The notes below the pieces were generated by a model. The model was not told the origin of the DNA. It did not search any database and was given only the letters and a program-made list of their open reading frames with translations. Positions 9,178 through 18,509 of a stretch of 64,000 nucleotides of DNA are shown here, in pieces. Position 1 is the first letter of the stretch. Each line of letters opens with the position of its first letter. Position numbers and translations under genes: made by a program. The stretch comes from Novosphingobium sp. PhB165. Its GTDB lineage: Bacteria > Pseudomonadota > Alphaproteobacteria > Sphingomonadales > Sphingomonadaceae. The stretch is from NCBI RefSeq assembly GCF_004341845.1, contig NZ_SLVB01000003.1, forward strand, positions 62,001 through 126,000, in the 5' to 3' direction.

Positions 9178-9196
9178 TACCCCGTTAAGGGGGGTA
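9178..9196 (+). promoter_or_regulatory. Inverted repeat in the cpaA leader
   Basis: TACCCC at 9178-9183 and GGGGTA at 9191-9196 form a short inverted repeat that ends seven bases before the cpaA ATG and covers the place of the ribosome-binding site. It could act as an operator or as an RNA hairpin limiting translation. No further support is visible. Confidence 0.3.
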
Positions 9197-9203
9197 CTAA
9201 CGC

Positions 9204-9899
9204 ATGCATGGCGCGTATTTTTCGTACGCATTGCTGGCCGCATTGGCAACCGCGCTCCTCGTCGCCGCATTCACCGATCTTCGGCGGCGCGAGATAGACA
9301 ACGCGCTTAACGCGGGCATCGCGCTCGCGGCGCCGTTGTGGTGGCTGTCCATGGGATTCGGCTGGACCCAGATCGGGTTCCAGATCGGCCTTGCGCTGCT
9401 CACATTCGTCATCTGCTGCGTGCTCTTCGTCATCCGCCAGATGGGCGGGGGCGACGTCAAACTGCTGACCGCGCTCGCCTTGTGGTTCGCACCCGCGCAT
9501 TTCCTGATGCTGGTCGTGCTCATGGCCGTGGTCGGCGGCGGCGCCTCGGTGGCCATGGCCGCCTGCAACATGCAGCGCCGCCCGGGCGAAACCGTGCGCG
9601 ATCTGGCCGCTTGGCTGGGCGCGGCGGGCTGGGTCTGGCTGGCAGCAGCCATGACTTGGGCGCTCGCCACCGGACGCCCCTTGCTGGCACCAGACATTCT
9701 CGCCAGCGCCCCGGCCCTCACCGCCGGATTAACCATGCTGGCCATCGTCATCCTGTTCACTCTTGCCTTCGCGCATATCCAGCGCCGCCAGAAGTCGAAG
9801 CTGCGGGTGCCCTATGGGGTCGCCATCGCCGCTGCCGCGCTCTGGGTCATGGCGGACCGCACGATTTCCGCGGTCCACGCGGGCGCATTGTTGGGGTGA
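9204..9899 (+). CDS. cpaA: Prepilin peptidase CpaA/TadV (A24 family)
   Basis: 231 aa inner-membrane aspartic protease that trims and methylates Flp-type prepilins. The two catalytic aspartates are in AAFTDLRRREIDN and in GGGDVKLLTALALW. It has multiple hydrophobic helices and lacks the extra N-terminal zinc domain of PilD, as expected for CpaA. It is first in the Tad operon; no Flp pilin gene precedes it, which is unusual. Confidence 0.92.
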   Translation: MHGAYFSYALLAALATALLVAAFTDLRRREIDNALNAGIALAAPLWWLSMGFGWTQIGFQIGLALLTFVICCVLFVIRQMGGGDVKLLTALALWFAPAHFLMLVVLMAVVGGGASVAMAACNMQRRPGETVRDLAAWLGAAGWVWLAAAMTWALATGRPLLAPDILASAPALTAGLTMLAIVILFTLAFAHIQRRQKSKLRVPYGVAIAAAALWVMADRTISAVHAGALLG

Positions 9900-9968
9900 A
9901 CCTGATTTTAACCAATTTACCCGAAAGTACACAGAGTTAGTCGGGGATACTCAGGGGGCTTTCTAGCC

Positions 9969-10982
9969 ATGGATAAGAAGAAGCTGGTGATGCTGGTCGT
10001 CGCGCTGCTTATTGCAGCCGGCACCGCCTTTGCCGCCAAGTCGATGTTCAGCGGCGCCGCAGCGCCCCAGGCCGGTGCCGCGACCGCCGTGGCAGCGACG
10101 GGCCCCAAGGTCCTCGTCGCCCAGAAGGCGCTCCCGGTCGGCACGATCATCACCGCCGATTCCGTTTCCTATCAGGACTGGCCCAAGGAACTGGTGAAGG
10201 ACGCCTACTTCATCGAGGGCGAGGCCGACATGCAGAAGCTGCTCGGCACCGTGGTCCGCTATCCGATCACCGCCGGCCAGCCGATCACGCAGGGCGGTCT
10301 GGTCGCGCCGGGCGATCGCGGCTTCCTTGCTGCCGCCCTTGCGCCGGGCATGCGCGCCGTGACGATCCCCGTATCCGCCAAGACCGGCGTCGGCGGCTTC
10401 ATCTTCCCGGGCGACCGCGTCGACCTCGTACTGACGCAGCAGGTGACCGGCACCGACGGCGGCCAGCCGCTGAAGGCCTCCGAGACGATCCTGCGCAACA
10501 TGCGCGTGCTCGCCACCGACCAGGCTACGGATAACGACGTGGTGGACGGCAAGACCGTGGTCCACGCCTTCAGCACCGTCACGCTCGAAGTCACCCCGCG
10601 CATCGCCGAAAAGGTCGCCGTCGCGCAGGAACTCGGCACGATCAGCCTCTCGCTGCGCTCGATCTCCGACAATCAGGCCGATTTCGAACGGATCCTCGCC
10701 GCCGGTCAGGTCAAAGTGCCGGAAGGCGCGACCAAGGCGCAGGAAGATCAGCTGATGCATCAGGCGATGACCCAGCCGATCGAAGGTAACACGACTTACG
10801 TGACCGGCGGCGACGTCTCCCGCTTCCAGCGCTCCAGCCGCCCGTCGATGACCGCCGCTCCAGCCGCCCCGATGACCGCCGCCGCCCCGGCGCCCAACGG
10901 ACCGCCCGCAGGCCCGATCGGCCCCGTGGTCCGCGTGACCCGCGGCAAGGACGTCTCTGTCGAAGCCGTGAGCAGCCACTGA
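9969..10982 (+). CDS. cpaB: Flp pilus assembly protein CpaB (RcpC)
   Basis: 337 aa. N-terminal membrane anchor (KKLVMLVVALLIAAGTAFA), then an SAF-type domain (VLVAQKALPVGTIITADSV) and the RcpC/CpaB block GMRAVTIPVSAKTGVGGFIFPGDRVDLVL. It is periplasmic and thought to link the secretin to the inner-membrane complex. The C-terminus is a Pro/Ala-rich low-complexity tail. It lies 69 bases downstream of cpaA, and the upstream frame of cpaC overlaps its stop. Confidence 0.93.
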   Translation: MDKKKLVMLVVALLIAAGTAFAAKSMFSGAAAPQAGAATAVAATGPKVLVAQKALPVGTIITADSVSYQDWPKELVKDAYFIEGEADMQKLLGTVVRYPITAGQPITQGGLVAPGDRGFLAAALAPGMRAVTIPVSAKTGVGGFIFPGDRVDLVLTQQVTGTDGGQPLKASETILRNMRVLATDQATDNDVVDGKTVVHAFSTVTLEVTPRIAEKVAVAQELGTISLSLRSISDNQADFERILAAGQVKVPEGATKAQEDQLMHQAMTQPIEGNTTYVTGGDVSRFQRSSRPSMTAAPAAPMTAAAPAPNGPPAGPIGPVVRVTRGKDVSVEAVSSH

Positions 10983-11044
10983 TGGCACCGCTTCACGCTC
11001 TCGCGCTCAAACCCAATCGCTTTCACCCGTCGAAGGGCCAACCG

Positions 11045-12565
11045 ATGCACACGCGCCTTCTCAAGACCCTGCTGCGTACCGCCTGCGTGCTCTCGCCGCT
11101 CGCCGTGCCGCTGGCGGTTCCGGCCACCGCCCAGTCGGTTGTCCGCCCCGCGCAGGACATCTCGCTTTCGATCGGCAACGGCCAGCTCGTCAACATTCCC
11201 GGCGCGATGACTGACGTCTTCGTCGCCAACGACGCGGTGGCCGACGTGCAGGTCAAGTCGCGCAACCAGTTCTACCTGTTCGGCAAGGCCGGCGGCACCA
11301 CCACGGTCTACGCCAGCAACTCGGCGGGCGCGGTGGTGTGGTCGGCCACGGTACGGGTCGGCTCGAACATCGACAGCGTCGATTCGATGCTGCGTCTGGC
11401 GATGCCCGATGCCCGCATCGGTGTCTCGACGATGGGCTCCAGCACCTTCTTGCTCACCGGCACCGTCAAGACGCCGGAAGACGCCGCCGAGGCCGAGCGC
11501 CTCGTCCAGGCCTATGTCGGCAAGGACGCCAACGTCATCAGCCGCCTGCACATGGCGACCCCGCTTCAGGTCAACCTGCAAGTGCGCATCGCCGAAGTCA
11601 GCCGCACGCTGGTCAAGTCGATGCAGAACAACCTGACCACGGTGGACAGCACCAGCGGCTTCAAGTTCGGGGTCGGCCAGGGCCGTTCGGGTTGGTTCAA
11701 TCAGTTCGCCCCCGGCGGTCCGATGGGCATGGGAACGGCGCCCGCAGGTGGCACCGGGGTCAACCCGGTGACGACCGGCAGCACACTGGCCTTCGCCGGC
11801 AAGCTGCTCGGCGTGGACATCCTCGGCGCGCTCGACGCAGCGGAGACGGTGGGCCTTTCCACTACCCTCGCCCAGCCGAACCTGACCACGCTCTCGGGTG
11901 AGAGCGCAGAGTTCCTGGCAGGCGGCGAATATCCGATCCCGATCGCGCAGGGCACCAGCAGCACCACGATCACGGTCGAATACAAGAAATACGGCGTTTC
12001 GCTCAGCTATGCGCCCACCGTGCTGGCCAACGGCCGCATCTCGATGCGCGTGCGCCCCGAAGTCTCGGAACTGACCAGCGATGGCGCAGTCCAGCTCAAT
12101 GGCTTCTCGGTCCCCGCGCTCACGGTGCGCCGCACCGAAACCACCGTGGAACTGGGCTCGGGCCAGAGCTTCATGATCGCCGGCCTGCTGAGCAACAACT
12201 CGCAGAACACCATCCAGAAGCTGCCCGGCGCGGGCGACCTGCCGATCCTCGGCTCTCTGTTCCGCTCGACCAGCTACAAGCGCGGCGAGACCGAACTGGT
12301 GATCGTCGTCACCCCCTATCTCGTCAACCCGACCGATGGCTCGAACATCCAGCTGCCGACCGACGGGTTCAATGCGCCGAACGACCTGCAGCGCCTGCTT
12401 GGCAATATGACCAGCGACGGCGCCAGCAACAAACGCTCCGCTCCCAGCTCGAACGACGCACCGGCCGCGCCGGCAGTAGGCGGCGGCGAAGCCCGCGCCG
12501 ACACCAAAACCGCGAAGGAGGCTTCGACCTCCGCCGGCGCCAAGCCCGGCTTCAGCCTGAAGTGA
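11045..12565 (+). CDS. cpaC: Flp pilus outer-membrane secretin CpaC (RcpA)
   Basis: 506 aa from this start. Forms the outer-membrane channel of the Tad pilus. A signal peptide (LLRTACVLSPLAVPLAVPAT, cut after AQ) precedes a BON-like N-terminal region, the secretin core (GGEYPIPIAQG, VRPEVSELTSDGA) and the signature AGLLSNNSQNTIQKLPGAGD followed by LPILGSLFRS. The frame is open from ATG 10982, but ATG 11045 is preferred: it directly precedes the signal peptide and has GAAGGG seven bases upstream. A low-complexity Ser/Ala tail ends the protein. Confidence 0.93.
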   Translation: MHTRLLKTLLRTACVLSPLAVPLAVPATAQSVVRPAQDISLSIGNGQLVNIPGAMTDVFVANDAVADVQVKSRNQFYLFGKAGGTTTVYASNSAGAVVWSATVRVGSNIDSVDSMLRLAMPDARIGVSTMGSSTFLLTGTVKTPEDAAEAERLVQAYVGKDANVISRLHMATPLQVNLQVRIAEVSRTLVKSMQNNLTTVDSTSGFKFGVGQGRSGWFNQFAPGGPMGMGTAPAGGTGVNPVTTGSTLAFAGKLLGVDILGALDAAETVGLSTTLAQPNLTTLSGESAEFLAGGEYPIPIAQGTSSTTITVEYKKYGVSLSYAPTVLANGRISMRVRPEVSELTSDGAVQLNGFSVPALTVRRTETTVELGSGQSFMIAGLLSNNSQNTIQKLPGAGDLPILGSLFRSTSYKRGETELVIVVTPYLVNPTDGSNIQLPTDGFNAPNDLQRLLGNMTSDGASNKRSAPSSNDAPAAPAVGGGEARADTKTAKEASTSAGAKPGFSLK

Positions 12566-12579
12566 GAAAGGTGATACCG

Positions 12580-13251
12580 ATGACCAAATCCAGCCTCGCT
12601 CGCTCAGGCATGCTTTCCCGCCCCATGTTCAGCAGGGCGATCGCCCTCTCGCTCGGCCTCGCGCTGGCCGGTTGCGGCGGCATGCCCACCAACCGCACGA
12701 TGTATTCCACACATCAGCCGGTGGTCGAGAAGGTCAACTATTCGCTCGATGTCGGCACCGGCGGCAGTGGCCTTGCCTATGGCGAACAGTCGCGCCTCGT
12801 GGACTGGTTCGAAGCCATGGGCGCCCGTTACGGCGACCGCATCTATGTCGAGGATCCCGAAAGCAACCCGGCCACGCGCAGCGCGGTCGAGGCGGTGGCC
12901 GGGCGCTTCGGCCTGATGCTCAGCGAAGGCTCCCCGGCGACCGAGGGCAACCTTGGCCAGGGCCGCGCCCGCATCGTGCTGGTCCGCTCCAAGGCCACGG
13001 TGCCGCATTGCCCGGACTGGTCATCGAACAGCGACTTCAATCCGAACAACGGCCTGTCGAGCAACTTCGGCTGCGCCGTCAATTCGAACCTCGCCGCGAT
13101 GGTCGCCAACCCGGAAGACCTTGTCCACGGCGCCACGGGCACGACCGAAGTGGGCGTGCGCAGCACCAAGGCCATAGAGACCTTCCGCAACGCGGCGCCC
13201 ACGGGCGGCGGCGGCGTCCAGCTGCCCGCCTCTTCGAGCAAGGGAGACTGA
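12580..13251 (+). CDS. cpaD: Flp pilus assembly lipoprotein CpaD
   Basis: 223 aa from ATG 12580, which has GAAAGG upstream and begins a lipoprotein signal with lipobox LAGC. A GTG at 12562 in the same frame would add six residues and overlap cpaC. CpaD is an outer-membrane pilotin-like partner of the secretin. Family hallmarks include VNYSLDVGTGGSGLAYGE, the conserved HCPDWSSNSDFNPNN block and NLAAMVANPEDLV. Confidence 0.92.
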   Translation: MTKSSLARSGMLSRPMFSRAIALSLGLALAGCGGMPTNRTMYSTHQPVVEKVNYSLDVGTGGSGLAYGEQSRLVDWFEAMGARYGDRIYVEDPESNPATRSAVEAVAGRFGLMLSEGSPATEGNLGQGRARIVLVRSKATVPHCPDWSSNSDFNPNNGLSSNFGCAVNSNLAAMVANPEDLVHGATGTTEVGVRSTKAIETFRNAAPTGGGGVQLPASSSKGD

Positions 13252-13255
13252 TCTC

Positions 13256-14527
13256 GTGAACGCACCCTGGAAATCCGGCGGCCCGAACGGGCGTGACCAG
13301 TTCGCCGCTTACGTGTGCGACGAAGCCTCGCTCGACGTGCTCCGCCCGCTGGCCATCGAAATGGGCTGGCAGCCCGAGAAGTGCAACAAGGGCGGCCTGC
13401 GCAATGCGGTGCAGTCGCTGGCCATCACCGCCTCGCCCAACATCCTGATGGTCGACTTGTCGGAAAGCGGCGATCCGCTCAACGACATCAACGCGCTGGC
13501 CGAAGTCTGCGAGCCGGGTACGGTCGTCATCGCGGTGGGCCAGATCAACGACGTGCGCCTCTATCGCGATCTCATCGCCAGCGGCATTCACGACTATCTG
13601 CTCAAGCCGCTTCAGGCCGCGCACGTCCGGGATACGCTGGCGCAGGCGCAGGCAGTTTTCACCGCTCCGCGCAGCCACGAAAGCGGCGTGTCCAAGCCGC
13701 ATGTCTCGACGGCGGTGATCGGCACGCGCGGCGGCGTCGGCGCCTCCACGCTGGCGACTTCGCTCGCCTGGCTGTTCAGCGCCGACAACAAGCTGCCCAC
13801 CGCACTGCTCGACCTCGACATCCACTTCGGCACCGGCGCACTCGTGCTGGACCTCGAACCGGGACGCGGCCTCACCGACGCGATCGATAACCCCAGCCGC
13901 ATCGACGGCCTGTTCATCGAGCGCGCGATGATCCGCGCAAACGACAATCTCGCGATCCTTTCGGCCGAAGCGCCGATCAGCTCCCCGCTCATGACCGATG
14001 GCTCTGCCTTCCTCCAGCTGGAGGAAGAATTCCGGCAGGCCTTCGAGATGACGGTGATCGATCTGCCGCGCAACATGCTGATCAACTTCCCGCAGTTGCT
14101 GGCGGACGTGAACGTGATCGTGCTGGTCACCGAACTGACGCTCGCGTCGGCGCGCGATACGATCCGCATGCTGTCATGGCTCCGCGCCAACTCCCCGCAC
14201 GCGCGCGTGGTGGTGGTGGCCAACAAGGTCCAGTCGGGCGTGGCCGAGATCAGCAAGGCCGATTTCGAGGCATCGATCGAGACGCGCATCCAGCTTTCGA
14301 TCCCTTACGACATCAAGGCCGCCTCGCTGGCGGCCAAGCTGGGCCAGACATTCGCCGACGCCAACCGCTCGACACGCGCGGGCGGCGCGATCCGCGAACT
14401 CTCGCGCCTGATCCTCGATGAGGCGGGCGAAGTCGGTGACAAGGGCGCGGCCAAGCCCTCCCTGCTCGGCAAGTTCGACCTCAAGGCGATGATGGGCAAG
14501 GCCACGAAAAAGGAAACGGCGGCCTGA
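13256..14527 (+). CDS. cpaE: Pilus assembly ATPase-like protein CpaE (TadZ)
   Basis: 423 aa. An N-terminal receiver-like domain (about 1-130, KPLQAAHVRDTLAQA at its end) precedes a MinD/ParA-like domain. The P-loop reads GTRGGVGASTLAT: the lysines of a normal deviant Walker A are replaced by Arg and Ala, as is usual in CpaE/TadZ, which localises the pilus machine rather than powering it. GTG start, four bases after the cpaD stop. The gene expected next, cpaF, is not present. Confidence 0.92.
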   Translation: MNAPWKSGGPNGRDQFAAYVCDEASLDVLRPLAIEMGWQPEKCNKGGLRNAVQSLAITASPNILMVDLSESGDPLNDINALAEVCEPGTVVIAVGQINDVRLYRDLIASGIHDYLLKPLQAAHVRDTLAQAQAVFTAPRSHESGVSKPHVSTAVIGTRGGVGASTLATSLAWLFSADNKLPTALLDLDIHFGTGALVLDLEPGRGLTDAIDNPSRIDGLFIERAMIRANDNLAILSAEAPISSPLMTDGSAFLQLEEEFRQAFEMTVIDLPRNMLINFPQLLADVNVIVLVTELTLASARDTIRMLSWLRANSPHARVVVVANKVQSGVAEISKADFEASIETRIQLSIPYDIKAASLAAKLGQTFADANRSTRAGGAIRELSRLILDEAGEVGDKGAAKPSLLGKFDLKAMMGKATKKETAA

Positions 14528-14534
14528 CGAGCGC

Positions 14535-14554
14535 GCCCGGGGGCTTCCCCGGGC
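14535..14554 (+). other. Perfect GC hairpin at the cpaE-tadB junction
   Basis: GCCCGGGG at 14535-14542 and CCCCGGGC at 14547-14554 with a GCTT loop, eight bases after the cpaE stop. It has no T tract, so it is a poor terminator, but it could stabilise the cpaE 3' end. It sits exactly where cpaF is expected in this kind of operon. Confidence 0.6.
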
Positions 14555-14588
14555 AGCCTCGCGGGCCCGGTGAAGGCGGGCAACGGCG

Positions 14589-15560
14589 ATGAATGTAATG
14601 CAGCTCCTCCTGGTGGCGGTGGGCCTTACGGCAGTGATCGGGCTCGTCTGGGCCGCGCTTGCCGGCCCCTCGCCCGACAAGGAATCGGCGCGGCGGCTCA
14701 AGTCCGTGCGTTTCCGGCATTCGCAAAGCGCGACCGACCGGGTCGAGGCGCAGATGCGCAAGGCCGTCGCCGCGCGCAAGCCGCGCGCTCGCAAGATCGC
14801 AGGATCGGACTCGCGGATCGACGCGCTGGTTCTGCGCTTGCACCGCTCGGGCCGGAACTGGACCGTTTCGCAGTATATCTACACCTCAGTCGGCCTCTGC
14901 CTTGCCGTGACCCTGCTGATCTTCCTCAAGTCCGGCGCGCTCATGCTGGCGCTGGCCTTCGGTCTCTTCGTCGGCGCGGGCCTGCCCCACTTCGTGCTCA
15001 ACAAGCTGATCGTGCGGCGCACCAACAGCTTCAACAGCAAGTTTGCCGATGCCATCGATCTGCTCGTGCGCGGCCTGCGTTCAGGTCTGCCGGTGACCGA
15101 AACGCTCGGCGTCGTCGCCAAGGAAGTCCCAGGCCCGGTGGGCGAGGAGTTCAAGCTCGTCACCGAACGCATCAAGATCGGCAAGACCATGGAGGACGCT
15201 CTCCAGGATACCGCCGACCGTCTTGCAATCCCCGAATTCAACTTCTTCTGCATCACTTTGGCCATCCAGCGCGAGACCGGCGGCAACCTTGCCGAAACGC
15301 TCGCGAACCTAGCCGACGTGCTGCGCAAGCGCACCCAGATGAAGCTCAAGATCCGCGCGATGAGCTCGGAATCGAAGGCCTCGGCCTACATCGTCGGCTC
15401 GCTGCCCTTTATCGTCTACGGCATGATCTATTGGGTCAATCCCAGCTATGCCGGGAGGTTCTTCATCGACGAACGCCTGATGGTCGCCGGGATCGGCGGC
15501 GGCGTCTGGATGGGCATCGGCGCCTTCATCATGGCCAAGATGGTCAGCTTCGAGATCTGA
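14589..15560 (+). CDS. tadB: Type II secretion F-family protein TadB
   Basis: 323 aa inner-membrane platform protein of the Tad pilus. N-terminal membrane helix (MQLLLVAVGLTAVIGLVWAAL), a central pair of helices near residues 98-135 and the T2SSF domain (FADAIDLLVRGLRSGLPVTE, then FFCITLAIQRETGGNLAETL), ending in two more helices. The start at 14589 is 61 bases after cpaE. tadC follows after 19 bases. Confidence 0.93.
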   Translation: MNVMQLLLVAVGLTAVIGLVWAALAGPSPDKESARRLKSVRFRHSQSATDRVEAQMRKAVAARKPRARKIAGSDSRIDALVLRLHRSGRNWTVSQYIYTSVGLCLAVTLLIFLKSGALMLALAFGLFVGAGLPHFVLNKLIVRRTNSFNSKFADAIDLLVRGLRSGLPVTETLGVVAKEVPGPVGEEFKLVTERIKIGKTMEDALQDTADRLAIPEFNFFCITLAIQRETGGNLAETLANLADVLRKRTQMKLKIRAMSSESKASAYIVGSLPFIVYGMIYWVNPSYAGRFFIDERLMVAGIGGGVWMGIGAFIMAKMVSFEI

Positions 15561-15579
15561 GCGGAAGGAACCAGCCACA

Positions 15580-16599
15580 ATGCTCGCTCAACCCGCCGGA
15601 CCCACGATCCTCGGCTTCAACGTCATCTTCGTCGGCACGCTGCTGGCCTTGGTCGGCGCCGCCTCCATGGTTCTGGCCATCTACGCTGCGGTCACCGTGC
15701 GGGATCCGATGGCCAAGCGCGTCAAGGCGCTCAACTCGCGCCGCGAAGCGCTCAAGGCCGGCATCATCACCAGCACGGCCAAGAAGCGCCAGTCAGTCGT
15801 CCGCCGCAACGACACCACCGATCGCATCGGCAGCTTCCTCGGCGCGCTCAGCATGTTGCAGGACAGCCAGCTCAAGGTCATCCAGCAGAAGCTGGCGCAA
15901 GCCGGCATCCGCAACAAGGAATGGGCGGTCGCGGTCGTCTTCGCGCGCATGGTCGCCCCGATCGTGCTGGGCGGCCTTGCCGCGATCGTGATCTACGCGA
16001 TCAACTATTTTCCCGAATGGAGCGCGTTCAAGCGGTTCATGGGCTTCGCGGCAATGCTGCTGCTGGGCTACAAGGGCCCGGACCTCTTCATCCAGAACCT
16101 CAGCAACAAGCGCACCAACCTGATCCGCAAGGGCCTGCCCGACGCGCTCGACCTGCTGGTCATCTGCGCCGAGGCTGGTCTTACCGTCGACGCCGCGTTC
16201 GACCGCGTCGCCCGCGAACTGGGCCGGGCCTATCCGGAACTGGGTGACGAGTTCTCGCTTACGTCGATCGAGCTGTCGTTCCTCACTGAACGCCGCCAGG
16301 CCTTCGAGAACCTGTCCTACCGCGTCAACCTAGACGCCATGAAGGGCGTGGTGACCACGATGATCCAGACCGAGCGCTACGGCACCCCGCTGGCATCGGC
16401 GCTGCGCGTGCTCTCGGCCGAATTCCGCAACGAACGCATGATGCGCGCCGAGGAAAAGGCCGCGCGCCTGCCGGCGATCATGACCGTGCCGCTGATCCTG
16501 TTCATCCTGCCCACGCTGTTCGTGGTCATTCTCGGCCCGGCAGCCTGTTCGATCGCCGACGCCTTCTCCGGCGGCGACCCGCACCCGCCGCCGAAGTGA
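15580..16599 (+). CDS. tadC: Type II secretion F-family protein TadC
   Basis: 339 aa, second platform protein of the pilus. Membrane segments at about residues 8-35, 110-165 and at the C-terminus, with the T2SSF motifs GLPDALDLLVICAEAGLTVD and TMIQTERYGTPLASALRVLS, then PLILFILPTLFVVIL. It is the last gene of the operon; a strong terminator follows within 60 bases. TadD-like TPR genes often found next are missing. Confidence 0.93.
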   Translation: MLAQPAGPTILGFNVIFVGTLLALVGAASMVLAIYAAVTVRDPMAKRVKALNSRREALKAGIITSTAKKRQSVVRRNDTTDRIGSFLGALSMLQDSQLKVIQQKLAQAGIRNKEWAVAVVFARMVAPIVLGGLAAIVIYAINYFPEWSAFKRFMGFAAMLLLGYKGPDLFIQNLSNKRTNLIRKGLPDALDLLVICAEAGLTVDAAFDRVARELGRAYPELGDEFSLTSIELSFLTERRQAFENLSYRVNLDAMKGVVTTMIQTERYGTPLASALRVLSAEFRNERMMRAEEKAARLPAIMTVPLILFILPTLFVVILGPAACSIADAFSGGDPHPPPK

Positions 16600-16628
16600 G
16601 CGCAGTTCTCGTCTGAGAGAGCGAAACA

Positions 16629-16658
16629 CCCTCCCCGCATGCGGTGGAGGGCGTTTTT
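16629..16658 (+). terminator. Rho-independent terminator of the tad operon
   Basis: CCCTCC (16629-16634) pairs with GGAGGG (16646-16651); an inner CCGC/GCGG pair extends the stem, and TTTTT follows at 16654-16658. It lies 30 bases after the tadC stop. Confidence 0.85.
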
Positions 16659-16802
16659 GCATTCGGCTCTTGTGACCGTCCGTCAAGCCATCCGCTCCAT
16701 ATTCTGCAACGGCGCTCTTGTGTAGCGCCCCCGCATCAGCCGGTGCCTCCTTGCGAAAAGATGGCACAAGTGCGGTCGGTTACCACACGCGGGGAGAGCG
16801 CC

Positions 16803-17760
16803 GTGACGCACAGAACTCTGGATTTGCGGATCGATACCGGCGGAAGCGACGGCGCGCCCGCGACGATTGCGGTGACAGTGCACCTCCCGGAGCAGGACCG
16901 TCTGAGTAGCAGTCCGCCGCTCCTCCTCTGCCTCCCGGGCGGAGGATACAATCGCCGCTATTTCGACTTAGCCGAAGCCGGTTACAGCGAGGCCGCGCAT
17001 CACGTCGCACGGGGGTAATCCTCGTCGCCATGGACCATCTGGGCGTCGGCGATAGCGACATACCCGAAGGCGGTCCGGCGGATCTCTCGCTCGTCGCCAG
17101 ATGCAATCATGCCGCCTTGCAGGCCGTGCTGGCGAGACTGAAAGCCGGGGAGCTGGACGGAGGCATAGCGCCCATATCGCCCTCTGTCGTGATGGGCGAA
17201 GGGCAGTCGATGGGCGGCCAGATCGCGCTGCTGATGCAGGCCGCCCACGACAGCTTCGACGGCCTGGCCCTGCTGGGCTGCAGCGCCGTGTGCACGCGCC
17301 TTCCCGCGCGGATTGCGGACGGGGAGGTTTGCCTACGCGGCGAGGCCGATCATGCGTCGGAATTGGCCAAACTGAAGGACTTCGACTGGCGCTGGGCGTT
17401 TCACTGGGACGACGTGCCCGAGCAATTTGCCGGCGCGAAGGAAGCTGCCTCGCTGGGCCGCGCCCCCCCCTGCCCTATTGGCGCAGCGCGACGGCGCTCA
17501 ATGCTTTCAACCTCTTCTTTCCCGGCGCCGTGTCGCGGGAGGCCGCCTCGGTAAATCTCCCGCTTCTGATCGGTATGGGCGAACGCGACGTCTGTCAGGA
17601 CCCGCTGCGCGAATTGGCCGCTTACGCATCCTGCCGCGATATCGCTTTGTTCGTCGGTCGGAAGATGGGCCACATGCACAACTTCGCCGGTACCCGGCAC
17701 GCGCTGTGGCGCCGCCTGACGGCCTTCATCGATCAGGTGGCAGCAGAAAAACGCACCTAG
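16803..17760 (+). pseudogene. Alpha/beta hydrolase broken by two single-base frameshifts
   Basis: Read across two frame changes this is a complete alpha/beta hydrolase of about 319 aa: oxyanion region LLCLPGGGYNRRYF, nucleophile elbow GEGQSMGGQIA and C-terminal LLIGMGERDVCQ and GRKMGHMHNF. The first break is in a run of five G at 17011-17015: one more G turns a stop into ARGVILVAMDHLGVGD. The second is in a run of eight C at 17463-17470, where one more C gives APPLPYWRSATALNAFN. Both lesions are one-base losses in homopolymers, so sequencing error is a real alternative to true decay. GTG 16803 is the likely start; ATG 16761 is also in frame. Confidence 0.85.
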
Positions 17761-18401
17761 CGTGCCGATGACACCGCGAGCTTGACGCCGAAGCCCACGA
17801 ACACACCGCCGGTCAGGCGGTCCAGCGTCTTCACCGCGCCGGGTCGCCGCAGGAACCGGCCGAGCGGCGCGGCGGCGGCGATCAGGGCCGCGAACCAGAC
17901 GACGGTCAGCAGGACATGCAGGCAGGCGAGGAAAAAGGTGTAGCCCGCAACGCCGGTGCTCCCCGATACGGAATGCGGCACGAATTGCGGAAGAAAAGTC
18001 ACGTAGAACACGCCGACCTTGGGATTGAGCATGTTGGTGAGAAAGCCCTGCAGGAACGCCCCCGTGCCGCGCTTGCCGGTCGGCATGCCACCGGCCCCGG
18101 CATCAAGCGTCTGGCGCGGCCGCAGCACGAGCTTCGCGCCCAGCCACAGCAGGTAGCCCGCCCCCACGAACTTGACCACGGTATAGGCCAGTTCCGACGC
18201 CCGCAGCAGCGCGCCCAGCCCCAGCGCGACCGCCGCGCCCCAGATCAGGCAGCCCAGCAGGATGCCCAGCGCCGCGAACACCGCCGCGCGCCGCCCCTCG
18301 ACCGTGGCCGAGCGCAGCACCATCGCCGTATCGACACCGGGCGTGATCGTCAGAACCGTCGCCGCGACGACGAAGGCAAGAAGCAGGGAGAGACTCGTCA
18401 T
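17757..18401 (-). CDS. LysE/RhtB family amino-acid exporter
   Basis: 214 aa with about six membrane helices. Family hallmarks are the N-terminal ITPGVDTAMVLRS (the PGP-like motif region), GYLLWLGAKLVLRP and FLTNMLNPKVGVFYVTFLPQ. Exports amino acids or homoserine-lactone-like metabolites across the inner membrane; the substrate is not readable. Its stop shares the palindrome CTAG with the stop of the convergent hydrolase pseudogene. Confidence 0.9.
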   Translation of the reverse strand: MTSLSLLLAFVVAATVLTITPGVDTAMVLRSATVEGRRAAVFAALGILLGCLIWGAAVALGLGALLRASELAYTVVKFVGAGYLLWLGAKLVLRPRQTLDAGAGGMPTGKRGTGAFLQGFLTNMLNPKVGVFYVTFLPQFVPHSVSGSTGVAGYTFFLACLHVLLTVVWFAALIAAAAPLGRFLRRPGAVKTLDRLTGGVFVGFGVKLAVSSAR

Positions 18402-18509
18402 CCCGCCCTATTACAGCCCCCGTGCAGACACGCCAGCGTAGCTTCAGCCCTAATCAATCCGTCTCGCAACCTGAAAGCCGGAGCGATGCTCCTGAACATC
18501 GGTTCCCCA

